From: Olsenella intestinalis
GTDB taxonomy: Bacteria > Actinomycetota > Coriobacteriia > Coriobacteriales > Atopobiaceae
Reading direction: 5' to 3'
DNA: 64,000 bases
Assembly (NCBI RefSeq): GCF_023276655.1
Contig: NZ_JALGRK010000001.1
Span: 763,501-827,500 of the forward strand
The notes beneath the pieces were generated by a model. The model saw nothing but the letters and a program-made list of their open reading frames with translations, made no database searches and was not told where the DNA came from. Numbering within the stretch: the stretch's first letter is position 1; the number at the start of each line of letters is the position of its first letter. The position numbers were made by a program, and so were the translations under genes. Below, in pieces: positions 48,172 through 56,569 of this stretch.

Positions 48172-49253
48172 CGCACGCTCTTCTCGCCTGCGCCCGCACC
48201 CGCACGCGAGGCCGCAACACCGCCCGCCATTGCCGCCGCGACGCCGTCGGCGTTCAGGGCGTACGTGGGCAGCCGCCCCTCGATCAGCAGCTCGCGCACC
48301 GACTGCAGCCCCATGCGCATCAGCTCCTCGGCCGACTCTTCCGACGCGAACGCCGTGTGCGGCGTGACGACGGCGTTGGGGTGGCGCGCGATGGCCAGCG
48401 CGGTGGGGGAGAGGTCGCGCTCGCGCGTGAGGCAGTCGAGCCCGCAGCCGCGGATCGTGTCCGTCTCGAGCGCGCCGAGAAGAGCCTCCTCGTCGACGCA
48501 GCCGCCTCGGGCGGTGTTGATCAAGAACGAGTCGGGACCCATGAGTGCGAGCTCGCGCGCGCCGATGAGGCGCTCGGTCTCGGGGATGAGTGGGCAGTGC
48601 AGGCTCACGACGTCGGCGCGGGTGAGCAGGTCGTCGAGGGTGTCGGCCTTCTCGACGCCGGCGGAGGCGAGCTCCTCGGCGGACTTGGTGGGCGCCCACA
48701 CGACGACGCGCATCCCCAGGGCGCGCGCGATGGGGACGACGGCGCGGGCGATGCGGCCGAAGTAGACGAGGCCGAGCGTCTGCGTGGACGGGCGGTGCAC
48801 GGGATAGCCGAAGTACGGGTCCCAACGTCCTTCGACGACCTCGCGGTTCGACGACGTGACCTTGCGCATGAGGTCGAGCATGAGCGCGACGGTGTGCAGG
48901 GCGACGTCCTCGGTGCAGTAGCCGGGGCAGTTGGTGGCCAGGACGCCCTCGCGGGCGAGCGCGTCGGTCGCGATGTGGTTGACCCCGATGGAGAGGCTCG
49001 CGAAGAGCCGCGCGCCCGAGGCGGCGACTGCCGGCGCGCCCGCCTCGGAGATGCCCGCGATCTCGTTGACGATGGCGTCGCAGCCACGCTCGAGCTCGTC
49101 GGGGGCGCCCTCGGTGATGGGGACGAAGACGTCGTGGGGGATGCCCACGAGCTCGATCTGGTCGCGGACGCCCCACCCGTCGAGGATGGAGTCGGCGAGC
49201 GTGGTGTCTCCCGAGAGCGTGTAGAGCAGGACGCGGTGCTTGTTGCTGGCCAT
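48168..49253 (-). CDS. D-isomer-specific 2-hydroxyacid dehydrogenase
   Basis: The 361-residue NAD(P)H-dependent enzyme has the C-terminal-type nucleotide domain with LGLVYFGRIARAVVPIARAL; the usual GxGxxG is GLVYFGRIA, a Tyr/Phe variant. The catalytic Arg lies in LINTARGGCVDEEAL, with the Glu a few residues on and the His in VVTPHTAFAS. The substrate is unknown (glycerate, lactate or similar). AAGGAAG precedes ATG 49253. The tail GAGEKSVR holds a CGAGAAGAGC copy (48177-48186) and another lies at 48476-48485 (EALLGALE). Confidence 0.88.
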   Translation of the reverse strand: MASNKHRVLLYTLSGDTTLADSILDGWGVRDQIELVGIPHDVFVPITEGAPDELERGCDAIVNEIAGISEAGAPAVAASGARLFASLSIGVNHIATDALAREGVLATNCPGYCTEDVALHTVALMLDLMRKVTSSNREVVEGRWDPYFGYPVHRPSTQTLGLVYFGRIARAVVPIARALGMRVVVWAPTKSAEELASAGVEKADTLDDLLTRADVVSLHCPLIPETERLIGARELALMGPDSFLINTARGGCVDEEALLGALETDTIRGCGLDCLTRERDLSPTALAIARHPNAVVTPHTAFASEESAEELMRMGLQSVRELLIEGRLPTYALNADGVAAAMAGGVAASRAGAGAGEKSVR

Positions 49254-49539
49254 GCGGACTTCCTTCAAATGCGAGCGCCGGGTAGGGATGCTCGGCGCGG
49301 GCCTGTCGTGTGGTGCCGCGGGGGGCATTGAGCCAAGTCTAGCGGTTTTTGGGCGCGCGCTGCCCTCCGGGGTGTGACGTAGGCCAGCTCCGGGCCAGTA
49401 AAAGCCCAGCTAGAGACAAGGATTTCTACGGATTGGAAGGGCATTCTCGCGAGTTTTCAGGTCCTCGCGCGCTATGCTCCACTCACGCTGGTCGACGGAC
49501 CTACGTGCGGGGCGGCGCCTCTCGAGGGGGGTGTTGCCT

Positions 49540-49668
49540 ATGGAGCAATTCTTCTTGATCATGGCGTTTCTGACGGCCCTGTTCGGGCTGCTGAAGGCCG
49601 CGATTGAGCTCTATGGCGCCTTGCGCGACCATGAGGGCTCGGAAGGAGGGCCAGGCCGACGCACGTAG
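49540..49668 (+). CDS. Small hydrophobic peptide of 42 residues, type I toxin/holin-like candidate
   Basis: The product begins MEQFFLIMAFLTALFGLLKA, one membrane helix, then a charged tail (ALRDHEGSEGG). The size, single helix after a short polar start and basic/acidic tail recall holin-like type I toxins, but there is no firm sequence signature. GGGGGG and GTTGCCT precede the ATG, so the ribosome site is only fair. It stands alone in a 580-base gap between larger genes. A 12-bp hairpin follows at 49694. Function is not assigned. Confidence 0.45.
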   Translation: MEQFFLIMAFLTALFGLLKAAIELYGALRDHEGSEGGPGRRT

Positions 49669-49693
49669 TGCTCGGCACCTGATTCACAAGTAG

Positions 49694-49723
49694 GGTCCCG
49701 TGATGCGCCAACATCGCGGGACC
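49694..49723. terminator. Twelve-base-pair hairpin after the small peptide gene
   Basis: GGTCCCGTGATG pairs with CATCGCGGGACC (one G-T type mismatch) around the loop CGCCAA. It lies 25 bases after the peptide stop. No T tract on either side; it may be a terminator or part of a small RNA. Confidence 0.55.
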
Positions 49724-49837
49724 TGAAACCCGGCGCCGCCTACCCACAACCGTAGGACGTCGCCAGCTACATCTTCGCACGCGTGACCGGGCGGGTCAAC
49801 GGTTGCGCGAGGGTCTCTGTCCGAGCGGCCGGAGGCC

Positions 49838-50338
49838 TTAGGCCTCGGAGGGCTCTGCGGGCTCGAGGCCCTGGCTCTTCTCGGCGGCCTCATCGCGGCG
49901 GAAGGCACAGCGGAAGGCAAGTCGGACGACGGGTCCGCAGACGACGAACTGCCAGAGGAGGGCGGCCGGAAGGTTCATGGCCCAGGTCTGGGCGAAGGTC
50001 GCGAGGCTGGGCTGCTTGAAGAGGAAGGTCGCGATGAGGCTCATGGTCGGGCACATGAGCGCGCAGGTGCAGAACGAGATCGCGTAGGTGATGAACTGCG
50101 GGCGGTCGGTCGGGCGCATGAAGCTGAAGGCCAGGCGCGGGGTGACGCGGCCGATGACGAACAGCTCGAGCACGAAGGCGACGGGCCACATGATCTTGAG
50201 CTCGCCGAGGGCCATCGCGAAGACGTCGTTGGTCATGCCGCCCAGGTTGAGGGCGATGTTGTAGCAGATCATCCCGTACACCATGACGAGGGACATGACG
50301 GCGGTGAACACGACTTCTTCGAACTTGGTCTTGGGCAT
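49838..50338 (-). CDS. DUF2798-like four-helix membrane protein
   Basis: The 166-residue protein has four hydrophobic segments in two similar halves: FEEVVFTAVMSLVMVYGMIC / IMWPVAFVLELFVIG, then ITYAISFCTCALMCPTMSLI / NLPAALLWQFVVCGPVVRLA. This is the two-helix DUF2798 pattern used twice. Role unknown. AAAGG precedes ATG 50338. A 21-base palindrome and an intrinsic-terminator-like hairpin lie in the upstream leader. The tail AEKSQGLE holds a CGAGAAGAGC copy (49874-49883). Confidence 0.72.
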   Translation of the reverse strand: MPKTKFEEVVFTAVMSLVMVYGMICYNIALNLGGMTNDVFAMALGELKIMWPVAFVLELFVIGRVTPRLAFSFMRPTDRPQFITYAISFCTCALMCPTMSLIATFLFKQPSLATFAQTWAMNLPAALLWQFVVCGPVVRLAFRCAFRRDEAAEKSQGLEPAEPSEA

Positions 50339-50369
50339 GGGCGCAATCCTTTCGTCTGGTCGCGACATG

Positions 50370-50409
50370 AAAAATGGCCGACCGAGAATCTTTCATCTCG
50401 ATCAGCCAT
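50370..50409 (-). terminator. Terminator-like hairpin in the leader of the DUF2798 gene
   Basis: On the minus strand a 14-bp stem (50409-50396 with 50387-50374, two G-U type pairs, 8-base loop) ends in five T (complement of AAAAA 50370-50374), 32 bases before the DUF2798 start. It may terminate the upstream CDF transcript (134 bases after that stop) or act as an attenuator of the DUF2798 gene. Confidence 0.7.
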
Positions 50410-50418
50410 GCTGTCTGC

Positions 50419-50439
50419 GACTACCAATTATTGGTTGTC
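50419..50439. promoter_or_regulatory. Near-perfect 21-base palindrome, operator candidate
   Basis: The site reads GAC-T-ACCAAT-T-ATTGGT-T-GTC; all arm positions pair except one on each side and the central base. It lies between the CDF gene and the leader hairpin of the DUF2798 gene. Size and symmetry suit a TetR or MarR dimer; no such regulator is encoded nearby. Confidence 0.6.
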
Positions 50440-50542
50440 ACCCTAGCAGAGCCCGACGCAGGCGTGTAAGCGGGTTCACAAAGATTGGATATTCTCGCGG
50501 TTTGAGCCGAGGGTGCGGGGAAGGGGCGGGCTCTTCTCGGCG

Positions 50543-51718
50543 TCAGTTGGAGCTGACGTAGCTCTGGTCGACCGTGATCACGCAGCGGTAGGTGGGGTAC
50601 TTGGCGCGGACGGCGGTGTCGATGGCGTGACGCAGCTCGTCGTCGGTCATGGCGAGGCCGTGCGGGCGCACGCAGTCGAAGATGACGTTGGTGTGCGTGG
50701 TGCCCGGCACGGTGCGCAGGTCGTGGATCGTGAGGTCGGGGTGGATGCGGACGACCTCGTTGGCGATCCAGTTGCGCAGGTTCTGGACCTTGGGGTCGTC
50801 GGTCACGATGGGGTCGTAGTGGAGCACGACGTGGAGGTGGTCCTGCTCGAGGAAGTCCTGCTCGATGTTGTCGATGGTGTCGTGGCTCTCGAGGGGGTCG
50901 ACCTCGGCGGCCATCTCGACGTGGGCGCTCGCGAACTGGCGGCCGGGGCCGTAGTCGTGGACCATGAGGTCGTGGGTGCCGAGGACGCCGGGGTAGGAGA
51001 GGATCTTGTCGTGGATGTGCTCGACGAGGGCGGGATCGGGCGCCTTGCCCAGGATCGGGTCGATGGTCTCGCGCACGAGGCCGATGCCGCTCCAGACGAT
51101 GAAGCCGCCCACGGCGAGGCCCGCCCAGCCGTCGAGGTCGAAGCCCGTGAGGGTCGAGACGACGGCGGCGGCGAGGACGGCCGCGGTGGTGATGACGTCG
51201 TTTCTCGAGTCGACGGAGGTCGCCTCGAGGGTGACGGAGCTGATGCGGCGGGCGAGCACGTGGTTGAAGTAGGCCATCCAGAGCTTGACGGCCATCGACA
51301 TGACGAGGACGACGACCAGCACCGCCGAGAACTCCGTGGGGGAGGGATGCAGGATCTTCTCGGCGGAGGTCTTCAGGAGCTCGACGCCGATGCAGATGAT
51401 CAGGGCGCTCACGACGACGCCGGCGATGTACTCGATGCGGCCGTGGCCGTAGGGGTGCTCGGCGTCGGCGGGCTTGCTCGCGAGGCGGAACCCGATGAGG
51501 CTGATGATGTTGCTCGAGGCGTCGGAGAGGTTGTTGACGGCGTCGGCCACGATCGAGACGGAGCCGGAGGCCAGGCCGACGGCGCCCTTGGCGAGGCAGA
51601 GCACGACGTTGCAGATGATGCTGACGATGCCCGCGAGCATGCCGTGGGCGTCGCGGACGGCAGGCGACGAGGTGTCGTCGGCGTTCTTGACGAAGCGATG
51701 GACGAGCCAGTTGGTCAT
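50543..51718 (-). CDS. Cation diffusion facilitator, Mn-type signature
   Basis: The 391-residue inner-membrane metal/proton antiporter has six helices and a C-terminal cytoplasmic ferredoxin-like domain (HLHVVLHYDPIVTDDP, then a second C-terminal segment IHPDLTIHDLRTVPG). Transport-site residues read N-x3-D in helix 2 (VNNLSDASSN) and D-x3-D in helix 5 (SVDSRNDVITT). The second site has Asp where zinc CDFs have His, as in Mn exporters. HPYGHGRIEYI is the family signature. GGGAGAG precedes ATG 51718. It is probably a manganese exporter (inference). Confidence 0.88.
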   Translation of the reverse strand: MTNWLVHRFVKNADDTSSPAVRDAHGMLAGIVSIICNVVLCLAKGAVGLASGSVSIVADAVNNLSDASSNIISLIGFRLASKPADAEHPYGHGRIEYIAGVVVSALIICIGVELLKTSAEKILHPSPTEFSAVLVVVLVMSMAVKLWMAYFNHVLARRISSVTLEATSVDSRNDVITTAAVLAAAVVSTLTGFDLDGWAGLAVGGFIVWSGIGLVRETIDPILGKAPDPALVEHIHDKILSYPGVLGTHDLMVHDYGPGRQFASAHVEMAAEVDPLESHDTIDNIEQDFLEQDHLHVVLHYDPIVTDDPKVQNLRNWIANEVVRIHPDLTIHDLRTVPGTTHTNVIFDCVRPHGLAMTDDELRHAIDTAVRAKYPTYRCVITVDQSYVSSN

Positions 51719-51973
51719 GGTTTCTCTCCCGTGCGCGGTCTGGCCTGACGCACCATGCGGCAGGTGTCCGGCGCTGGGTTCAGTCTACCCATTCGGGCCG
51801 GCGCGAACGGCATGGAGGGAATGGCGGGCGATCTTAGTTGGCTGCTCTCCGCTCGCCTCCGCTATTCGTGCGGAGTTGCCCCTCGCTCGGCCAATGCTGT
51901 CCGTCGGTGCGGGTAGACTCGTTACTGCAAAACGACCGTACTGCCCGTCGGGGCAGCGCACCTGGAGAGTCAC

Positions 51974-54604
51974 ATGTCATCAGAGCAGCAGCAACTGTTT
52001 TCCTTCGGAGCCCAGAAGAGCGCGAGGCCGGCCGCGCCCGCACGTCCGCAGGCCCAGCCGACCCAGCCGGCAGCACCCGCCCCTGCGCCTGCCGCGCGGC
52101 CGTCGAGCGCGGGGGCTCCCGTGATCGACCTTTCGACCCTCAACCCCGCCCAGCGCCAGGCGGCCGAGTGCACCAAGGGCCCGCTGCTCGTGCTCGCGGG
52201 CGCGGGCTCGGGCAAGACGCGCGTGCTGACCTACCGCATCGCGCACATGATCAACGACGAGGGCGTGCGCCCCTGGCAGATCCTGGCGATCACCTTCACC
52301 AACAAGGCGGCCGCCGAGATGCGCGAGCGTCTGGGCAACCTCCTTCCGGGAGGCACCCGCGGCATGTGGATCTGCACCTTCCACGCGATGTGCGTGCGCA
52401 TGCTGCGCGAGGACGGCGAGCTTCTGGGCTATCAGCCCAACTTCACGATCTACGACGACGATGACTCGAAGCGCCTCGTGAAGAACATCATGGGCGACCT
52501 CGACATCGACCAGAAGCAGTGCCCGCTGCCCTCGATCCGCTCGAAGATCTCGCAGGCCAAGAACGGCCTCGTCTCGCCCGAGGAGATGGAGGCCCACGCG
52601 CAGTCGCCGGTCGACCGCGCGGCGGCCCGCGTCTACCACGTGCTCGAGCGCCGCCTCGAGCGCGCCAACGCCATGGACTTCGACGACCTCCTCGTCAAGA
52701 CCTTCGAGCTCCTCTCGAAGTACCCCGAGGTGCTCGACCACTACCAGGAGCGCTTCCGCCAGATCAGCGTCGACGAGTACCAGGACACCAACGGCGTCCA
52801 GTACGCCATCACCAACCTGCTCGCGCGCAAGTACAAGAACCTCATGGTCGTCGGCGACGACGACCAGTCGATCTACTCGTGGCGTGGCGCCGACATCAAG
52901 AACATCCTGTCCTTCCGCAAGGACTACCCCGACGCCACCGTCGTCAAGCTCGAGCAGAACTACCGCTCCACCGGCCACATCCTCAACGCCGCCAACGCGG
53001 TGGTCCGCCACAACGCCAACCGCGAGGCCAAGCGCCTGTTCACGGATGCGGGAGACGGCGAGAAGATCCGCGTCTTCCAGGCGTCGGACGAGCGTGACGA
53101 GGGGCGCTGGATCGGCTCCGAGATCGAGAAGCTCCACGACGGCGGCACGAGCTACGACGAGATGGCGGTCTTCTACCGCACCAACGCGCAGTCGCGCACG
53201 CTCGAGGACATGTTCCTGCGCGCGGGCGTCCCGTACAAGATCGTGGGCGGCACGCGCTTCTTCGACCGCGCCGAGATCCGCGACGTGACGGCCTACCTCA
53301 AGCTCGTCATCAACCCCGACGACGACGTGGCCGCGCTGCGCGTCGTGAACACGCCGCGCCGAGGCATCGGGACCACGTCGGTCAATCGCATCCGCGAGTA
53401 CGCCGCCCAGTCGGGAATCTCGTTCTTCTCGGCCGCCCAGGCCTGCGTCGCCGAGGAGGGCCTGCTCACGGCCAAGGCGCGCACGGCGCTCGCGGGGTTC
53501 ACGTCCACGATCGAGGCGGCCCGCCACTTCTCGGGCGACCTCTCGCACGTCGTCGAGATGATCATCGATCGCACGGGCCTCATCCAGGCGCTGCAGTCGG
53601 AGAACAGCGTCGAGGCCGACAGCCGCGTCGAGAACATCCGAGAGTTCTTCGGCGTTGCGCAGGAGTTCGACGAGACGCACGACAACGTCGAGGAGACCCT
53701 CGAGAGCCTGAGGCAGCTGCGCGAGGCGGGCATGGCCGACGCCGCGGCGGCAGGGGCCGAGGCGCCCGCGCCCGCACCCGCGCCCGAGGCGCCCGTCGCC
53801 CCGGCGGTCGCCGCCGAGAAGCTCCCGGCCTTCATGGAGTGGCTTGCCCTCAGGACCGACCTCGACGCGCTTGCGGGCCAGTCGAGCGCGGTCACGATGA
53901 TGACGGTCCACTCGGCCAAGGGCCTCGAGTTCCCCGTGGTCTTCGTCGCGGGCCTCGAGGAGGGCATCTTCCCGCACCGCGGCCACGAGGGCGACCCCGC
54001 CTCGATGGAGGAGGAGCGCCGCCTCGCCTACGTCGCGATCACCCGTGCCGAGAGGCGCCTCTACCTCACGTACGCCTCGACGCGCCGCGTCTTCGGCTCC
54101 ACGCAGGCGAACCCCCGCTCGCGCTTCGTCGACGAGATCCCCCTCGAGGACATGGACCTCATCGGCGTGGGCTCGTCGGGCTTCTCGGGCGTCGGCTGGG
54201 AGAAGCGTGGCGACCGCCACGGCACCTACGGCTCCGGCAGGGGCTCGTCGGTCTACGGCGGCAACGTCTTCGGCTCGCGCACGCGCTCGACGGGCGGCTC
54301 GCGACCGAGCGAGGCGCCCAGCTGGCCCGGCAGGCCCTCGAGCGCGCGCAGCTCCAGGGGGGCCGCGTCCCGTGGCTCCGCCGCCAGGGGAGGGGCAGGC
54401 TCCTCTCGCCAGGCGCAGCCCGTCAGGCGCGACGCCGCGAAGGCCCAGGAGACGTTTGCCGCCGGCGACCGCGTGTCGCACAAGACGTTCGGCCCCGGTG
54501 TGGTACGTTCGGTCTCGGGCGACACCATCGAGGTGTACTTCTCGCGCACGGGCAAGACCAAGAAGCTCATGAAGGGGTTCGCCCCCATCGTCAAGATCCA
54601 GTAG
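51974..54604 (+). CDS. pcrA: ATP-dependent DNA helicase, UvrD/PcrA/Rep family
   Basis: The 876-residue superfamily 1A helicase acts in repair and replication restart. An Ala/Pro-rich 45-residue N-terminal tail comes first, then the Q-motif (LNPAQRQAAE), Walker A AGAGSGKT near 76-83, Ia AITFTNKAA, II VDEYQDTN, III GDDDQSIYSWRGAD, IV EQNYRS, V MTVHSAKGLEF and VI YVAITRAERRLYLTYA. The C-terminal Tudor-like RNA-polymerase-binding module ends the protein (FAAGDRVSHKTFGPGVV). CTGGAGAG precedes ATG 51974. A small hairpin, CTGCCC/GGGCAG (51941-51956), sits just upstream. MTA/SAH nucleosidase follows 25 bases later. Confidence 0.94.
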   Translation: MSSEQQQLFSFGAQKSARPAAPARPQAQPTQPAAPAPAPAARPSSAGAPVIDLSTLNPAQRQAAECTKGPLLVLAGAGSGKTRVLTYRIAHMINDEGVRPWQILAITFTNKAAAEMRERLGNLLPGGTRGMWICTFHAMCVRMLREDGELLGYQPNFTIYDDDDSKRLVKNIMGDLDIDQKQCPLPSIRSKISQAKNGLVSPEEMEAHAQSPVDRAAARVYHVLERRLERANAMDFDDLLVKTFELLSKYPEVLDHYQERFRQISVDEYQDTNGVQYAITNLLARKYKNLMVVGDDDQSIYSWRGADIKNILSFRKDYPDATVVKLEQNYRSTGHILNAANAVVRHNANREAKRLFTDAGDGEKIRVFQASDERDEGRWIGSEIEKLHDGGTSYDEMAVFYRTNAQSRTLEDMFLRAGVPYKIVGGTRFFDRAEIRDVTAYLKLVINPDDDVAALRVVNTPRRGIGTTSVNRIREYAAQSGISFFSAAQACVAEEGLLTAKARTALAGFTSTIEAARHFSGDLSHVVEMIIDRTGLIQALQSENSVEADSRVENIREFFGVAQEFDETHDNVEETLESLRQLREAGMADAAAAGAEAPAPAPAPEAPVAPAVAAEKLPAFMEWLALRTDLDALAGQSSAVTMMTVHSAKGLEFPVVFVAGLEEGIFPHRGHEGDPASMEEERRLAYVAITRAERRLYLTYASTRRVFGSTQANPRSRFVDEIPLEDMDLIGVGSSGFSGVGWEKRGDRHGTYGSGRGSSVYGGNVFGSRTRSTGGSRPSEAPSWPGRPSSARSSRGAASRGSAARGGAGSSRQAQPVRRDAAKAQETFAAGDRVSHKTFGPGVVRSVSGDTIEVYFSRTGKTKKLMKGFAPIVKIQ

Positions 54605-54629
54605 CCGCGCGGGCCGAAGGGAGTTGCGG

Positions 54630-55334
54630 ATGAAGATCGGAATCATCGGGGCCATGGAGGTCGAGGTCGAGACGCTCAAGGGCGAGCTCGAGGACCTCAA
54701 CGTGACCGAGCGCTCGGGCATGCGCTTCTTCGAGGGCAGGCTCGCGGGCGCGGACGTCGTGGTGGTGCAGTGCGGCATCGGCAAGGTCAACGCCGCGATG
54801 TGCGCGCAGACGCTCATCGGCGAGCTGCACGCGACCCACGTCGTCAACACCGGCGTGGCGGGCTCGCTCGACGACGCCATCGAGATCGGCGACCTCGTCG
54901 TCTCCACCGACGCCATACACCACGACTTCGACCTCACGCCGCTGGGCTACGAGCGCGCCCAGGTGCCGGGCCTCGACTGCCTCACGTTCAAGGCGGACGA
55001 CGAGCTGCGTGCCGCCGTGGTCAGGGCCGCCCACGAGGTCGCGCCCGAGATCGGCGTGTTCGAGGGCCGCGTCGCGTCGGGCGACCAGTTCGTCGGCGAC
55101 GCCGAGACGAAGGCCGCCATCCGCGAGGCCTTCGGCGGCCTGTGCTGCGAGATGGAGGGCGCCTCGATCGCGCACGTGTGCCATCGCAACGGCGTGCCCT
55201 TCGTCATCGTGCGTGCGATCTCGGACAAGGCCAATGGCAGCTCGTCGGTCGACTACCCGACCTTCGAGCGCGAGGCGGCGCACCACTGCGCGAGCATCAC
55301 CGCACGCCTCGTCGAGATCCTCGCCGCACGGTAG
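54630..55334 (+). CDS. mtnN: 5'-methylthioadenosine/S-adenosylhomocysteine nucleosidase
   Basis: The 234-residue cytosolic enzyme hydrolyses MTA, SAH and 5'-deoxyadenosine in methionine salvage and AI-2 precursor formation. KIGIIGAMEVEVETLKGEL is the standard N-terminus. Active-site pieces are VVQCGIGKVNAAMCAQTLI, CCEMEGASIAHVC (nucleoside-binding Met-Glu) and VRAISDKANGSS with the catalytic Asp. AAGGGAG precedes ATG 54630. It is probably cotranscribed with pcrA, and converges on the DegV gene with a CGAGAAGAGC copy directly after the stop. Confidence 0.94.
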   Translation: MKIGIIGAMEVEVETLKGELEDLNVTERSGMRFFEGRLAGADVVVVQCGIGKVNAAMCAQTLIGELHATHVVNTGVAGSLDDAIEIGDLVVSTDAIHHDFDLTPLGYERAQVPGLDCLTFKADDELRAAVVRAAHEVAPEIGVFEGRVASGDQFVGDAETKAAIREAFGGLCCEMEGASIAHVCHRNGVPFVIVRAISDKANGSSSVDYPTFEREAAHHCASITARLVEILAAR

Positions 55335-55344
55335 GCGAGAAGAG

Positions 55345-55371
55345 CGAACGCGCCCCCTTGGGACGCGTTCG
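55345..55371. terminator. Hairpin between convergent mtnN and degV, abutting CGAGAAGAGC
   Basis: CGAACGCG (55345-55352) pairs perfectly with CGCGTTCG (55364-55371). The repeated word CGAGAAGAGC occupies 55336-55345, sharing its last C with the stem. No long T tract follows on either strand. Confidence 0.55.
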
Positions 55372-55442
55372 TGGGTTCAAGCAAGTTCGTGTTGGCGGGT
55401 CTGCGGCTGTGTCGCGGGCCCGCCTTTCTGGTGGCTGTGCGG

Positions 55443-56312
55443 CTACAGCGCGGCGTTCTGCACGCCGACGCCCACGAGGTCGGGGCCGGTGTGGACGATC
55501 AGGTCGGCCGAGATGTCCTTCACCTGGACGCTCGCGATGTTGTCGATCGCGGCGCGCAGGCGCTCCTCGAGCGGCTTGTACAGCGGGCTCGTGGCGGAGC
55601 TGCAGCAGATGCCCAGGCGAACGCTCTCGTAGCGCTTGGCCGTCGCGGCCGCCACGGCGATCATCGTGTCGAGCGAGCGGTCCCAGCCGCGGGCCTTCTT
55701 GGCGATGGTGTAGTAGCCCTCCTTGTCGCACATGAGGACGGGCTTGATGTTGAGCGCCGTGCCGAGGCGGTAGATGGCCTTGCCGATGCGCCCGCCCTTG
55801 TAGAGGTACTCGAGCGACTTGACGGCGAAGAACACGTCCGACTCCTCGGCGGCGCGGTCGAGCCTCTCGGCGAGCTCCTCGAACGGCACGCCCGCCTCGA
55901 CGTAGTCGACGCAGCGCTCGACGACCATGCCGGCGACCATGCCGATCGAGCGGGTGTCGACGACGAGCGTGGGGATGACGTCGGCCATCTGGTCGGCCAC
56001 GAGCTGCGCGGTCTGGTTGGTCGCGGACAGCGCGCTCGCGATCGTCACGATGACGGCGCGCTCGTAGCCGTCGTCGCGGGCGGTCTGGAGGGCCTGGCGA
56101 AGCTGGTCGGGGGAGGGCAGCGACGTCGAGGGGATCTCGTCGTCGAGCCGACGGACGACCTCGTCCGCGTCGATGTCGACGCCGCTCTCGAAGGACGTCC
56201 CGTCTGAATAGTTGATGCGCAGGGGCACGACGCGGACGTCATGCTCGGTCTGGAGAGAGGCGGGGGTGTCGGTTCCCGAGTCGGTGATGACGGCGATGCG
56301 CTGGTCGTTCAT
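55443..56312 (-). CDS. DegV-family fatty-acid-binding protein
   Basis: The 289-residue cytosolic protein has the DegV fold. IAVITDSGTDTPASL opens it, and IPSTSLPSPDQLRQAL and SLEYLYKGGRIGKAIYRLG are the two characteristic stretches that hold the lipid head group and acyl chain. Members act as FakB partners of the FakA kinase in fatty-acid incorporation; no fakA is adjacent, so the role here is inferred. GGAGG precedes ATG 56312. It is divergent from nhaA. Confidence 0.92.
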   Translation of the reverse strand: MNDQRIAVITDSGTDTPASLQTEHDVRVVPLRINYSDGTSFESGVDIDADEVVRRLDDEIPSTSLPSPDQLRQALQTARDDGYERAVIVTIASALSATNQTAQLVADQMADVIPTLVVDTRSIGMVAGMVVERCVDYVEAGVPFEELAERLDRAAEESDVFFAVKSLEYLYKGGRIGKAIYRLGTALNIKPVLMCDKEGYYTIAKKARGWDRSLDTMIAVAAATAKRYESVRLGICCSSATSPLYKPLEERLRAAIDNIASVQVKDISADLIVHTGPDLVGVGVQNAAL

Positions 56313-56530
56313 TGTTCCTCCGGTCCTGCGTCTCAGTGGCATGTTCCCGTGCGGATCCGCGCCCATAGTGGCCACAACGTGGTGTCGCCGGGCTCGCTCG
56401 TGCGGGGCAATTTCAAAATGATAGGCTATTTTGCGGGGATGGTCGCGCGACTGTCTCGGCGACGCGTCAGGTGGCGCGGACGTCTTGTGACGACTTGCGC
56501 GGCGCATCCCGGTAACGCGAGTTTCGACCT

Positions 56531-56547
56531 CCCCACGCGGCGTGGGG
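56531..56547 (+). promoter_or_regulatory. Leader hairpin before nhaA
   Basis: CCCCACG (56531-56537) pairs perfectly with CGTGGGG (56541-56547), loop CGG, ending 5 bases before the GAAGGGAAG ribosome site of nhaA. It could affect translation; no known riboswitch was recognised. Confidence 0.4.
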
Positions 56548-56569
56548 CAATCGAAGGGAAGCAGAGAGC

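Noticed and set aside
55371-55385. A GGGTTCAAG stretch resembling a tRNA T-loop
   Set aside because: No cloverleaf could be built around it. No tRNA, tmRNA or rRNA gene was recognised in the window.
56313-56569. A riboswitch in the degV/nhaA divergent region
   Set aside because: Only a 7-bp leader hairpin was found; it does not match a riboswitch class I can recognise.
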